Shown one piece after another: positions 33,633 to 43,072 of a stretch of DNA of 45,696 bases; the first letter of the stretch is position 1, and every line of letters begins with the position of its first letter. The notes under the pieces were generated by a model. The model was not told the origin of the DNA and ran no database searches. It saw only the letters and a list, made by a program, of their open reading frames with translations. Origin of the DNA: Pirellulales bacterium (lineage in GTDB: Bacteria; Planctomycetota; Planctomycetia; Pirellulales; JANQPP01); NCBI GenBank assembly GCA_028289405.1, contig JANQPP010000142.1, positions 1-45,696 on the forward strand. The letters are read 5' to 3'. The position numbers and the translations under genes were made by a program.

Positions 33633-35057
33633 TCAAGCCGTGCCCCAGGCGTTCGTGGCCGCGGAGGTGGCCGGTTCATCACTCGTTTTTCCCAGCCAGG
33701 TCATCAACAGGTTCCACGCGAAACAAAGCTGTCCGGCGATAATGGTCAGGCCGGCGAAAATGCGGAAGATCCAGAACGGCTCCGAAAGTTCGACGGAAAC
33801 ATCCCACGGCTGTAGGGAAGCCCAGGCATAGCCTTGGAACACGCCCGCGAGCGTCAAGTCGATAAACATGGAGACGATCCCCGCCGTGGACAGCCAATAA
33901 TGCCATTCACACAGGGTATAACTGTACCAAGGCCGCCGCAGCAAACGCGGGAATAGATACGTCATGATTCCCATGAGCCACATCGTGAACACGCCGAACA
34001 TCACCAAGTGGGCATGTCCCACGACCCAATCGGTAAAGTGAATCAAGGCTTGGAAGGTGAGCGTGACCTGTAGCGCGCATTGGAAACAGGTGATGAAGTA
34101 GAGCACCATGCCGGTGTAAAACCAGCGGATCGGCAGGTTGTTGACGACCGCCTTACCAGAGCCCCAGATGGTCCCGAAGAAGTTGATAATCACGGTGGTC
34201 ACCACCAATTCCACGGCGATCGTGGCAATCACGGCACCGTATTGCAGGAACATGGGAATCGGCGTGTAGAGAAAGTGGTGGATACCGTTCAGCGGATAGA
34301 AGAAGGCCAAGCCCCAAAAGCCGACCAAGGACAGGCCGTGGCTCCAGATCGGCTTCTGCAGCAGGATGGGGACGAAGTAGTACATCAATCCCCAGCCGAG
34401 GGGTGTGACGAACAGCCCCACCAGATCATGAATGAACAACCCGGCAATCGCTCCGCCGCTGGTGCCGGGGACGAAATACTCCGGCAGAAAATTCCCCATG
34501 GCATAGGTCAAGAACGTCCACACGAAGGCGGCCATGAAATACCACAGCGTCACGTAGAGCGGACCTTCCGCCTTGATAATGGGGGCCATGAAGTTGATCG
34601 CCACGAGCAGCAACCCGGCCAGCGCCAACGGGTCGATCCAGACCGGCGTTTCTCCCCATTCGATGCCCTGCGCTTGCCCCATTAAAATCCCCGCCGCCGT
34701 GCTGAGCACGACGACTTGCCAGGCGACGAAGATGAAATAGGAGAGTGCCCGGCTCAAGACGGGCCGCAACGTCAGCCGAGGGACCGCCCAGTGCAAGGCG
34801 CCCAAGAACGCGTTGGCCAAAAAGCCATAGGCGATGGCGTTGGTGTGGATCATCCGCCACCGTCCGGGCGAAAGCCATTCACTGCCCTGCAGCGGGTTCC
34901 ACCGGACAAGTTGCAGGGCCATCAGCAGCCCGCCCAGGAAGGAAACGGCCATGTAGACTAGCGCGGCCACGAAAAACCAAGCGACGAGGCGTTCCTCGAC
35001 GAGGTTTTCGTGTTCCGGTTGGTTGGGAGGGAGTGTCGTTACTGTGCCAGCGCTCAT
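33633..35057 (-). CDS. ccoN: cbb3-type cytochrome c oxidase subunit I (CcoN/FixN)
   Basis: A 474-residue, 12-helix catalytic subunit of a haem-copper oxygen reductase (C family). Residues expected for the metal centres are present: H71 in IHTNAIAYGF, H210 (IHDLVGL), Y254 with H260 and H261 in FYPLNGIHHFLY (the Tyr-His pair and CuB ligands) and H348/H350 in VGHAH. The tyrosine to His-His distance of six matches the known cbb3 arrangement. It reduces oxygen to water with high affinity. It starts at 35057 (ATGA overlap with the upstream gene); the frame is open to 35378 but that is inside the neighbour. CcoO follows it directly. Confidence 0.95.
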   Translation of the reverse strand: MSAGTVTTLPPNQPEHENLVEERLVAWFFVAALVYMAVSFLGGLLMALQLVRWNPLQGSEWLSPGRWRMIHTNAIAYGFLANAFLGALHWAVPRLTLRPVLSRALSYFIFVAWQVVVLSTAAGILMGQAQGIEWGETPVWIDPLALAGLLLVAINFMAPIIKAEGPLYVTLWYFMAAFVWTFLTYAMGNFLPEYFVPGTSGGAIAGLFIHDLVGLFVTPLGWGLMYYFVPILLQKPIWSHGLSLVGFWGLAFFYPLNGIHHFLYTPIPMFLQYGAVIATIAVELVVTTVIINFFGTIWGSGKAVVNNLPIRWFYTGMVLYFITCFQCALQVTLTFQALIHFTDWVVGHAHLVMFGVFTMWLMGIMTYLFPRLLRRPWYSYTLCEWHYWLSTAGIVSMFIDLTLAGVFQGYAWASLQPWDVSVELSEPFWIFRIFAGLTIIAGQLCFAWNLLMTWLGKTSDEPATSAATNAWGTA

Positions 35058-35707
35058 GCCCGCTCCGTCATCCGTCGATAGGGAGTGAATTGGCCCCAGG
35101 GGTATACGAGAGCCATCGTCCAGCCGAATACCAAATGCGTCAGTGCCGCCACCCAGGGCGGAATCGCGTTCACGATCAAATTCTCTGGCGACATATCCGG
35201 GATCACCGCCGGCTGGAGCCAGGAGAGGATCACGTAAAAGTTGACGAGCCACAGCACGATGGCAAAGATGCTCGCCACGAGTAGCCGCGTACCCAAACCG
35301 CCTTGCGGCACGAAGCGGGAAATCACGAGTTGAAATAGGATGCCCAAAAGCATCCCGGTCGCCAAGTAGAGACAGCAACCAATGGCCAGCGCGAGCCCGT
35401 TATCGATTTCCAGTGCCCGGTCTCCCAAGGGAAACGTGAGATAAACCCGGATCAACTGCAAGGGATGCTGTTGGACTAGCAGTGAACCGACGACGTTGAA
35501 CAGCAGGCTGGCCATCGCGCCGAAGATGCCCAGCATGAAACCGGTCGTGGCGAAATAGGCCGTGTAATAGCCTTGCGGCTGAAATTGTTCGTGCGTGCGT
35601 TGCCGCGCGATTTCTCCCTCCAATGCCGAAACACGGAGCCGCAAATCCTCAAGCTCACGTTGCTTCGTGGCCAGGTCTCCGGTGGAAACGCTTTCGTTAT
35701 CCGGCAT
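35054..35707 (-). CDS. Multi-pass membrane protein of the cbb3 operon
   Basis: A 217-residue protein: a predicted coiled-coil N-terminal segment (about 10-40, KQRELEDLRLRVSALEGEIA), then about five membrane segments. It has a late TPYRRM tail. No known family recognised. It overlaps ccoN by 4 bp (ATGA) and overlaps the diheme cytochrome gene by 11 bp, so it is integral to the operon. A structural or assembly partner of CcoN is inferred from position. Confidence 0.75.
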   Translation of the reverse strand: MPDNESVSTGDLATKQRELEDLRLRVSALEGEIARQRTHEQFQPQGYYTAYFATTGFMLGIFGAMASLLFNVVGSLLVQQHPLQLIRVYLTFPLGDRALEIDNGLALAIGCCLYLATGMLLGILFQLVISRFVPQGGLGTRLLVASIFAIVLWLVNFYVILSWLQPAVIPDMSPENLIVNAIPPWVAALTHLVFGWTMALVYPWGQFTPYRRMTERA

Positions 35708-36824
35708 GCTGGGCCCTCACGTGTGGGGTGTTCAGGCGGGTCACGCTATTTTCTTCCGGCTGCGGCTCGTCGACAGGCGGACTCGAGGTCTCCGTGTCGG
35801 CGGATGTGGGAGGCGGCTCGTCGCGGCGTCGCCGTTCGCCGGTCTCTTTTATGAAATGCACGAGGCGCCAAATGGCGTCCGGATCGTCGGCAAAGGCGGC
35901 CCCGAAGCCCGGCATGGGCGTGCCGTTGATGCCCGAATAAATCCGGCGATAGATGTCGATGGGCCGGCCGCCGCCCCGGAACATGCCGGACGTCAGATCG
36001 GCCGCCGCGGTCGTATTGCCCCAAGCATCCGTGGCGATCTCCACGTTCCCGTAGGCACTGCCGCGCCCGTCCGCGCCGTGACACTTGTTGCAGGCGCGTT
36101 GCAGATACAAGTCGCGCCCCTGGGCGATGCTCTCTTCAGTAAACTCTGGCATTTCGCTGACCGGCATCACGATTTGCGAACTCGCGTCTTCCCAGGGGGC
36201 CAACACGGCCTGGGCCATTTCCTCCACGACTTCGGGATCGAGCTCCGCTTCGTCGAATGCGATTTGGGCGAGCAGGGATTCGAGTTCCCCGCGATGGGTC
36301 AGGATCAAGATGTAATCGACCACCGCCTCCAAATCACTGGGAGGAAGTTCGTCAAAGGAGGGCATCGCCGTGCCCGGAATCCCCCGCCGGAGGGTCCGCA
36401 ACAAGTCCTCCCGGCGTGGTTTCGACCCAAACGGCGTGGAGGTGAACTTGTAGATTCCCGGGCGATAATCGCGAGGACGTGGGTTCAGATACTCGGCCAC
36501 CGGGCCTTGGCCGTCACCCGATACCCCGTGGCATTGCTCGCAGCGGCGAGTGTAGATTTCCGCCCCGCGCTGCAAGTATTGTGGATCGGCATCCGACCGC
36601 GCCAAGGAACGTGGCCGCAAGGGTGTGCCGAACCGCTCCGTGAGGGCTTCATGGATTTGTTGTTGTAGCCCCTCCCACAATTCCTGCTCTTCTTCGGGCA
36701 CGTCCTCGATGAGGGCGGCGACCTGTTGGCTGGGCGTAAAACGTGGAATGGTTCGAGACTCACAGCCCGCAATTCCTGCCATGGCGAGCATGCAGCAGGC
36801 TGTCCACCAATACCGATCTGTCAC
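35697..36824 (-). CDS. Diheme cytochrome c lipoprotein, CcoP-like
   Basis: A 375-residue lipoprotein: lipobox with Cys21 (MAGIAGC), then a helical region to about 85. Two haem-c domains follow, C95-C98-H99 (CEQCHG) and C245-C248-H249 (CNKCHG); likely axial methionines are M154 (GTAMPSF) and M304 (GTPMPGF). A proline-rich tail ends the protein. In standard cbb3 oxidases the diheme domains belong to CcoP, whose anchor is a helix; here they are a separate lipoprotein. It would feed electrons to CcoO/CcoN. I chose the GTG at 36824 because AAGGA lies 9 nt upstream and the lipobox then follows directly; the open frame continues upstream to 37064 without conservation. First gene of the operon. Confidence 0.85.
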   Translation of the reverse strand: MTDRYWWTACCMLAMAGIAGCESRTIPRFTPSQQVAALIEDVPEEEQELWEGLQQQIHEALTERFGTPLRPRSLARSDADPQYLQRGAEIYTRRCEQCHGVSGDGQGPVAEYLNPRPRDYRPGIYKFTSTPFGSKPRREDLLRTLRRGIPGTAMPSFDELPPSDLEAVVDYILILTHRGELESLLAQIAFDEAELDPEVVEEMAQAVLAPWEDASSQIVMPVSEMPEFTEESIAQGRDLYLQRACNKCHGADGRGSAYGNVEIATDAWGNTTAAADLTSGMFRGGGRPIDIYRRIYSGINGTPMPGFGAAFADDPDAIWRLVHFIKETGERRRRDEPPPTSADTETSSPPVDEPQPEENSVTRLNTPHVRAQHAG

Positions 36825-37231
36825 GCGTGGCGTTCCTTCAATTGCGAAATGCTGGTTGTCCGCTAGCTGATGGTAGGAAGCGATGTGCCGGGGGGCGTAT
36901 GCAAACTGGATACCGAACTTTTTGATGGGCCACCAAAACTCGCGGGATACCGCGCTCGGCTGGCCCCGCCTCAAGGCGGTGATCCTAAAAATTCCGTGTT
37001 TTTTTGGCAAGTCGCTTCGCGGCATAAAATCGAAAAAACACGATCTTGGACCCACCCAACGCATAAGCCCTTTTCGCGCTGAAGTTCATGTCGGTGTGCG
37101 GTCCGCGCGCTGTGTGCCCCATTGCACGGCAAACAGGGCTCGGACTTCTACGCTCGTTTCGTGGGATCGGCCAAATCGGTCAATGCAAGATAGTCCGCGA
37201 TGCATGAGGACCACGGTCCATTCCCTCCGGG
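36825..37231. other. Regulatory stretch upstream of the cbb3 operon
   Basis: About 400 bp without a gene. It holds the predicted promoter at 36982-37010, a small hairpin (36966-36979) next to the predicted start of transcription, and a wider inverted repeat CGTGTTTTTT (36995-37004) with its complement at 37033-37042. I see no FNR box (TTGATnnnnATCAA). Confidence 0.45.
36982..37010 (-). promoter_or_regulatory. Sigma-70-like promoter of the cbb3 operon
   Basis: Minus-strand TTGCCA (37010-37005), a 17-bp spacer and TAGGAT (36987-36982). Predicted start near 36975, about 150 nt before the GTG at 36824. Confidence 0.4.
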
Positions 37232-38431
37232 TCAGTTGGCGGCTTCCGGCTGGCCGCTCGATGCGAAGTAATCTTTGACGAGATTCTGAATCGCCTGCAC
37301 ACAGCATTTTTCGGCCTCATCGCCTCCTTGGTTGCAAGCCACGAGAACCGATAGGCGGTGTTGGGGTACCACCGCCATTTGTGCAAACCAGCGCAGATTG
37401 GTGCCGCTGTGTGCCAGCACACCGGTGGGAAACACGATCCATCCCATCGCGTAACCGCTGGATCCCGCCGCCACGTTGTCCAACTCGGATTCCCCTTCGG
37501 GCGACTTGCGAGGCGCGTGGAGTTTGGCGAACGACTCCTCGCGCAACAAACCTGGCTCAGAGGCACCCTGAGTGGCGTGAAACGCGGCAAACCTCGCCCA
37601 ATCCAAGGCTGATGCGTGGACTCTGCCCGAGGGTCCGTAGAATTGGGGATTGTCGGCGTCGGCGGCACTGGAAAGCACGACGCGTCCATCGGAAGTATGG
37701 CCGCGCGGCTGGTCGCGGACATCGGCGCGTCCTGGTGGGCCGAAGCCCGCGCTCGTCATATCCAAGGGCTGAAATAGTTTCCGCCGGATCAGTTCTTCCC
37801 AAGGTTCGTTCAGAAGCGTTTCCAAGACATGGCCGGCCACCACGTAATTGGCATTGCTATAGATGAACCTCTCTCCCGGCGGGTTTTCGGGCGGCTGAGT
37901 GAGAACGTATTTCACGCACGCCCGCCGGGCCTCCGCCGGTGGTCCCGGAAAATCGTTCTGGGAACTGGTGAGAAGTTCACGAATGTGTGGATCGGCCAGC
38001 ACGTGTGTCCTGAATCCAGTGCGCTGCGTGAGAAGCTGCTCCAAAGTGACCTGGTGATAGGCAGGCAGAATGGCTTCACGCAGTTTGGGGAATGCTTCGT
38101 CCAGCGTCATGTCCCAGCGTAGTTCTCCCTGCTCGACAAGGATCGCGCAGAGCGTGGAAGTCATCGCCTTCGTTTCCGATCCGAGATGAAACTTGTCCCG
38201 CAAAGTGATCTTCTCGGGCTTGTCTCGCTCGCGCACGCCAGCCGCCCCGGAGACCACGATCTCGGATTCCCGAGCGACAATCGCTACCATTCCAGGTACG
38301 TCATGTTGGCGCAGCAGTGCTTCCAACTGGCCCGATACGTCACGCGGCGCGCGTTGACCGAATGAAGTAGCTCCGGACAGGCTTGCTGCCACCAAGGAAG
38401 CTGCAAGAATTCGATATCGCATGCGATTCAT
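37232..38431 (-). CDS. Exported serine hydrolase, beta-lactamase/PBP-like fold
   Basis: A 399-residue protein with a signal peptide (about 1-26, ending SFGQ). Catalytic motifs: S85-E-T-K88 (SxxK), YSN in FIYSNANYVVAG, and HSG (AHSGTNLRW). The family (class C beta-lactamase, esterase EstB) uses a serine acyl intermediate to hydrolyse esters, beta-lactams or peptides; the substrate here is not evident. A second in-frame ATG at 38422 is also possible as the start; I see no decisive ribosome site. Neighbours are unrelated, so it is probably its own unit. Confidence 0.85.
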   Translation of the reverse strand: MNRMRYRILAASLVAASLSGATSFGQRAPRDVSGQLEALLRQHDVPGMVAIVARESEIVVSGAAGVRERDKPEKITLRDKFHLGSETKAMTSTLCAILVEQGELRWDMTLDEAFPKLREAILPAYHQVTLEQLLTQRTGFRTHVLADPHIRELLTSSQNDFPGPPAEARRACVKYVLTQPPENPPGERFIYSNANYVVAGHVLETLLNEPWEELIRRKLFQPLDMTSAGFGPPGRADVRDQPRGHTSDGRVVLSSAADADNPQFYGPSGRVHASALDWARFAAFHATQGASEPGLLREESFAKLHAPRKSPEGESELDNVAAGSSGYAMGWIVFPTGVLAHSGTNLRWFAQMAVVPQHRLSVLVACNQGGDEAEKCCVQAIQNLVKDYFASSGQPEAAN

Positions 38432-38535
38432 CCTGGGAAACGTTGCTCTACGGCAGAATAAAACGACGTCGATTGCTGGCCGTCGCTTCTAGTGACTGTA
38501 TTACGTAGTATCAGGCAACCACTGCGGATTGCCGC

Positions 38536-39612
38536 TCAATATCCCTGTTGCATGGAAGTACTCACCAGCCGGGGTGCCACGCGGGTCAATTCCTGCCCGT
38601 CTTGGTCATGGACAATCGCCGTGACGTGATGGCCGCCGGGCGGCGCGGCGTCGACGGGCCAACTGGCGCTGGCCATCACGAAGTTGCCGGCTGGCTCGAA
38701 CGTTTGCGGCTCCGCCTCATATTCACCGAGGGTATTTCCGGCTAAATCGGTGAGGCGGAAAACGATTTTTCCTACAGAGTCCAGGTGGTTCGGCGGCAGG
38801 GCGATCAGGCCGTGCGCGCGGGCCTGTTCGGGCTGAGTCCAAGCCGTGTCGCAGCGGAGGGGCATCATCACCGCGCCGCACGCTTTCCAATATGGCCGCT
38901 CCATCCGCTCCACGAGTTGCACACGCGCCAGGCTGGCCGGCTGCTGCACGGAAAGCGGGGAACCGTAGGCGAAGTACCGGTCGACGCGAGGCCCGCCGTC
39001 CGAATAACAGAGCTCCGCATCGACTGCGATGACCTCGCCCGCTTTCGCCGTGAATTCGGGGAAGTTTTCCCACGGCAGCTTGAACTCGACCTCCATGCCA
39101 TACTCGGTTTCCCGCGCGGCGACTTCCACGCCAATTTGGGGGATCGCATGCAGATAACCGGGACGCAAGCAGAAACGAGATTCCACGTCCGTACCGGTGA
39201 GCCCCACCCAATAGCAATGCACGGAGCCGTTGTTGGTCCAGGTGGTGGAGCGGAAGTCGCCACCACGCCGCGTGTCAAAATACCATTCCACGCCGTCCCC
39301 TTCCCACAAGCGGTCATCCGGTGCGTGGTTAGCCCGCTTTTGGTCGAGCGTCCGCAGCCCGGCGTAAAACGCCTCATCGTCCCACATGTAGAAAAATTGC
39401 GCCGCACGGTTTTTCTGATCCGGATGAAAGTAGTTGATCGGCGTGCAAAAGGCGTGGGCGAACTCTGACAGATCTCCGTCAACGGAAACATTTTCCGGAG
39501 CGCGGGTGGCCACACCTCGTACACCGGGAGCCAGCTCTTGTCCTGCAACTTCAGAGGCGAGAAGAAACAACAGCGGACATAGGCAAGACCAAATAACAAG
39601 CATGTTTCTCAT
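38536..39612 (-). CDS. Secreted CBM9-like (carbohydrate-binding, DOMON) protein
   Basis: A 358-residue exported protein. Signal peptide MRNMLVIWSCLCPLLFLLAS, then a beta-sandwich region with SVDGDLSEFAH, then RAAQFFYMWDDEAFYAGLR and WEGDGVEWYFDT, strongly reminiscent of CBM9/DOMON-like sugar-binding domains. It ends at about 355 with a second beta-rich part. Start at 39612: GGGAG lies 8 nt upstream; the frame extends to an ATG at 39744 that overlaps the upstream stop, but the extra 44 residues look random and precede a signal peptide. Ligand not known; it may bind polysaccharide. Confidence 0.75.
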   Translation of the reverse strand: MRNMLVIWSCLCPLLFLLASEVAGQELAPGVRGVATRAPENVSVDGDLSEFAHAFCTPINYFHPDQKNRAAQFFYMWDDEAFYAGLRTLDQKRANHAPDDRLWEGDGVEWYFDTRRGGDFRSTTWTNNGSVHCYWVGLTGTDVESRFCLRPGYLHAIPQIGVEVAARETEYGMEVEFKLPWENFPEFTAKAGEVIAVDAELCYSDGGPRVDRYFAYGSPLSVQQPASLARVQLVERMERPYWKACGAVMMPLRCDTAWTQPEQARAHGLIALPPNHLDSVGKIVFRLTDLAGNTLGEYEAEPQTFEPAGNFVMASASWPVDAAPPGGHHVTAIVHDQDGQELTRVAPRLVSTSMQQGY

Positions 39613-39740
39613 GGCAGTTTCTCCCAAGCGGTAAGGTTGAATACGCGGTTTATTGGCACAACGCCTCGAAAGGAAATGAATAGCAAACACGGTCGCCATG
39701 GATGCCACGCGACTCATGCTGGTCCGGTCGGTTTCGCACT

Positions 39741-41003
39741 TCATGGCGAGTGCCCCTTATGAACCCCTTGGACCGCATCACACGCGCATGACATAGCAGC
39801 GACCGAGTCAATTCGCTGGGCCAACTTGCGGCAACACTCGCTGACGTGTGTTGAGCTTAGCATCAGACGGAGCCATCGCGACACGCGGCGTGGTGTGAAG
39901 AGATGACGCGAAACTCGTCGAGCCACCCCAAGTTTTTCGCAAACTTCCGCGTTGTCGAATTGGTCGTAGGCTAGAGGTGCGATGAGCTGCGGGATTCCCG
40001 CAGCGAGAGCCGCAGAGCAAGTGCCAATCCCTCCGTGATGCACGATGGCCGATACCCGTGGAAGCAGCCGACGGAAAGGCACGTACGGGCTGTAACTAAC
40101 CCCAGGAGGAATGGGAGAAGGAGGTTGAAAGCGACGGTCGGTGACAACGATCACGGGGCGCTCAAGGTTTCGATGAACCTCGATGGCGACGTCCAGGAAT
40201 GCTTGGGCATGTGTCATCGCCGAGCCGCAAGTGAATACGATTGGCGCGGACTTAGATCCATCGTTTGTCAACGCTGAAATGCCGTCCACGGTTTCCAGCT
40301 TGTCGCGGTCGTAGTTTAGAAAACCGGCAAGAACCAACTCCCGTGGCCAGCTCGATTGCTTTTTTGCGAACCACTCTGGCCATAGACCCACCACGCGTTC
40401 CGCGGATTGCACCCAGGATGACAAGAAACGCTTCCGTGGCGGAAGGCCAAGGTCCGAACGGACAGCATTCACTCCGTCAACAATGCAACGATCTACGAAT
40501 ACGTCAGTAAGACGGCGGTGAACGCGTCGCCCTGCCCGGCCGAACCAACGGGGAGGACTTTGAAACGGTCCGAAATTCGGCGCGTCGTCAAGGTTCTCGA
40601 ATAGTAATCGGTTGGGAGTCACCATGACGAGCGGGAGCGAGAACTTTTCCTGGGCGAATTGGGCACCCGCGGCGACTGAGTTGGCTACAAGCACCGTCCC
40701 GGTTGGTTTGCTATGTGCGGCGATGGCCTCGTAAGTTGGCAACATGAAGGGAAGCCAGCCCTTTTTGAATGCGGTCGCAATCCGCCACCAACGCCAGGTG
40801 TTCGGGTCCCAAACGAACTGGTAATCACTTTCAGTGCCGACCGGTGCGAAATTGAGCCCTCCCGCCTTTGCCTGTGATTCGAACACGGGGTTCGCGAGGA
40901 ACGTCACGTCGTGGCCACGATGGAGAAGTTCCAACGCAATTCCAAGCATCGGGTTCACGTCCCCCGTCGAACCCAGAGCCACCACAATAAAGTTCCGCCT
41001 CAT
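39741..41003 (-). CDS. UGT-type glycosyltransferase (GT1/RhlB-like)
   Basis: A 420-residue GT-B enzyme: N-terminal FIVVALGSTGDVNPMLGIAL, C-terminal HHGGIGTCSAALAAGIPQ then APLAYDQFDNA, the UGT signature that binds the nucleotide sugar. Related enzymes glycosylate sterols, rhamnolipids or macrolides. Codon third positions appear less GC-biased than in neighbouring genes by eye, and the flanking DNA is less compact, hinting at recent transfer. Its stop overlaps an upstream ATG of the CBM9-like gene. Substrate unknown. Confidence 0.82.
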   Translation of the reverse strand: MRRNFIVVALGSTGDVNPMLGIALELLHRGHDVTFLANPVFESQAKAGGLNFAPVGTESDYQFVWDPNTWRWWRIATAFKKGWLPFMLPTYEAIAAHSKPTGTVLVANSVAAGAQFAQEKFSLPLVMVTPNRLLFENLDDAPNFGPFQSPPRWFGRAGRRVHRRLTDVFVDRCIVDGVNAVRSDLGLPPRKRFLSSWVQSAERVVGLWPEWFAKKQSSWPRELVLAGFLNYDRDKLETVDGISALTNDGSKSAPIVFTCGSAMTHAQAFLDVAIEVHRNLERPVIVVTDRRFQPPSPIPPGVSYSPYVPFRRLLPRVSAIVHHGGIGTCSAALAAGIPQLIAPLAYDQFDNAEVCEKLGVARRVSRHLFTPRRVSRWLRLMLSSTHVSECCRKLAQRIDSVAAMSCACDAVQGVHKGHSP

Positions 41004-41324
41004 AACCGAGAATTACCTGGTGCTCGTAGCAGTGCCGTCTACTTTTTGTCTCCTGGCATGGGAGGCAAGCGGGATCAAATGACACATATTACTTCACGCT
41101 AAAGCCATCGAAGCTGCCGTTACGACGGAGCGGTGGCAAATACCGAGGTTCGTTTCCGATTTGCCAATCACTATTTTCGGGGTATTGGACGAACCGCTGA
41201 GTGAGATGCTTTCATCGAAAACCTTCGGATAAGATCTTCCGCATGGTGCCAAAAACCCAATACCTTCGTTCAATTCGAGAACCAGGCTGGTTGTCCAAAA
41301 ATCGGCGATTCGAGGCAGTCATTG
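41004..41324. other. Intergenic region, nothing recognised
   Basis: About 320 bp of lower-GC DNA upstream of the UGT gene. A pair of 8-bp complementary segments (GGTATTGG at 41181 and CCAATACC at 41257) lies about 68 bp apart. No gene, tRNA or clear promoter was seen. Confidence 0.4.
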
Positions 41325-42290
41325 CTATTTCGCCAGATGCTGGTCAAACCAATCGGCGATCATGGAGCTTTCCTCGGGCGTGGTAGTCCAGCCGTGGTCG
41401 CCTCCCTCCTTGAGGAATAGGCGGTGGGGCACACCCGCTTCCTCGAATTTGGCCACGATCCGTTCGGATTGTTGGAGAGGCACTAACTTGTCCGCGTCGC
41501 CATGCAGGAGCAGCGTGGGGGCATCGTCCGGCGTGACGTGATAATACGGCGCGATCTCCTCGTAATGTTTGGCGAGCCGGGCTTCCTCGGTCACCTTGGT
41601 CAAGCGGATGTTGGCGGCATCAAATTCCAAGAAATCGAGGGCTTGAAGAAAGGGGTTCTTGCCTTGGAGGACTTCCCGCACGACTTGATCGAAAAATACG
41701 CCATCCCCGCCGTAGTTCACGAAGTCGGTCGGCGGGAAGTAGGCAACCACTGCTTGAACCTTGCTGCTCTCGCCATCGGCGTTCGCGGCATCCTCGGCTC
41801 CCTCTTCGCCTTTGGTGCCTTGCATCAAGGAGAGGTGGCCGCCCGCCGAGCCACCCATGATACCGATCCGTTCCGGATCAACCTGGTAGTCCGCCGCATG
41901 ATGGCGAATGTGGCGGACCGCCGCGCTCAACTGATCATGGATTTCACGGATCGTGAATTTCGGCTGCGAGCCATGCACCACATAAAACAGCGTGTAGCCG
42001 CGCGACAGCAATTCGGTCGCGGTCTGTTTGGAAAAGCCGGGGAGCTGGTCTTCCGCGTGCGGCCGCATGGAATCGTGGTTGGAGAACCAGCCGCCGCTCA
42101 GGACCAGGATAATGGCCGCACCGTTGCGATTGTCCCGCGGCGCTACCTTGTCCATGGTCAACGCAAACCCACCATCCTTGCGATAGATGATGTCGAGTTG
42201 TCGTGTGAAATTTGGTTCGTCGGCGCTGGCTGAAAAAGTGGAAGCCAGCATGAGGAACAGGCACGAAAGGGTACGTTGGGCGTGATGCAT
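41325..42290 (-). CDS. Exported alpha/beta hydrolase, esterase/acetylxylan-esterase type
   Basis: A 321-residue protein with a signal peptide (about 1-23). The fold shows LVLSGGWFS (oxyanion region), GIMGGSAGGHLSL with nucleophile S148, LLLHGDADKLVP (Asp) and GGDHGW (His). It resembles the BD-FAE/dienelactone hydrolase group of esterases, commonly acting on acylated carbohydrates. Start at 42290: AGGA lies 5 nt upstream. An insertion around residues 160-190 is rich in Asp/Glu/Ala. It is a single-gene unit with a 206-bp gap before msrA. Confidence 0.82.
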   Translation of the reverse strand: MHHAQRTLSCLFLMLASTFSASADEPNFTRQLDIIYRKDGGFALTMDKVAPRDNRNGAAIILVLSGGWFSNHDSMRPHAEDQLPGFSKQTATELLSRGYTLFYVVHGSQPKFTIREIHDQLSAAVRHIRHHAADYQVDPERIGIMGGSAGGHLSLMQGTKGEEGAEDAANADGESSKVQAVVAYFPPTDFVNYGGDGVFFDQVVREVLQGKNPFLQALDFLEFDAANIRLTKVTEEARLAKHYEEIAPYYHVTPDDAPTLLLHGDADKLVPLQQSERIVAKFEEAGVPHRLFLKEGGDHGWTTTPEESSMIADWFDQHLAK

Positions 42291-42496
42291 GATGATCCTG
42301 GCATGTGGAGTCGTGGGAATGGTCGGCACACAGCGCGAGAACGCGATGCATTCTCGCAAAAAAATTGGCGTGCCTCAAACAAAAGCCGTGGAGTGAAATT
42401 CCCTTGGAAGGTTGGGCCAAGGTCACTCGTGAGTCACACGAAGAGCCGTGCTGAAACCGTCGGAGCACGTGCCAAGAACATGAGGGCTGGCGGAGA

Positions 42497-42967
42497 TCAG
42501 TGGCAGCCGGTGATGCCGTGCTTTTCGAAGTACTTTTGGTGGTACTCTTCGGCGCGATAGAAGTGGCCCGCCGGCGTCACTTCGGTGACAATCGGCTTAG
42601 CGTGCTTGCCGGAGTTTTGCAGGGCTTCGCGGGAAGCCAATGCAGCCGCTTCCTGCTCCGGTGTGTGCCAAAAGATGGCCGAGCGATATTGCGTGCCGAC
42701 GTCGGGCCCTTGGCGGTTGAGCGTGGTCGGATCGTGCATTTCCCAAAACGCTTCCAACAGCCGTTCGTACGATACTTGCTGGGGATCGTACGTCACCTGG
42801 CAAACCTCCGCGTGTCCGGTGCGGCCCGTGCAGACGTCCTCATACGTGGGGTTTTCCAAATGCCCGCCGCTGTAGCCGACCACGGCGTCCGCGACGCCCG
42901 GCACCTGGCGGAAGAACGATTCGACTCCCCAAAAACAGCCCGCTCCGAAGGTGGCAATCTCCGGCAT
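42497..42967 (-). CDS. msrA: Peptide methionine sulfoxide reductase MsrA
   Basis: A 156-residue enzyme that reduces S-methionine sulfoxide in proteins. The GCFWG active site (catalytic C11) is at residues 10-14, then [18 protein letters not shown] and GHAEVCQV. The C-terminal CysHis (C155) can act as resolving cysteine. Length and motif are typical of standalone MsrA; MsrB is not in the window. No signal peptide, so cytosolic. Confidence 0.95.
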   Translation of the reverse strand: MPEIATFGAGCFWGVESFFRQVPGVADAVVGYSGGHLENPTYEDVCTGRTGHAEVCQVTYDPQQVSYERLLEAFWEMHDPTTLNRQGPDVGTQYRSAIFWHTPEQEAAALASREALQNSGKHAKPIVTEVTPAGHFYRAEEYHQKYFEKHGITGCH

Positions 42968-43072
42968 GATGTCCCTCGTTTTGTCGATAGTCTGAGCGCC
43001 AACGCGTTGGCCGACGATCAGCGCAGAATACCCTTTTGCCGGACGGTTGTCATGCTCGCACGCGGCACGGGA

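Noticed and set aside
39613..39744. N-terminal extension of the CBM9-like protein, starting at an ATG that overlaps the UGT stop
   Set aside because: The extension precedes a complete signal peptide and lacks conservation-like sequence; a good ribosome site lies before the internal ATG at 39612.
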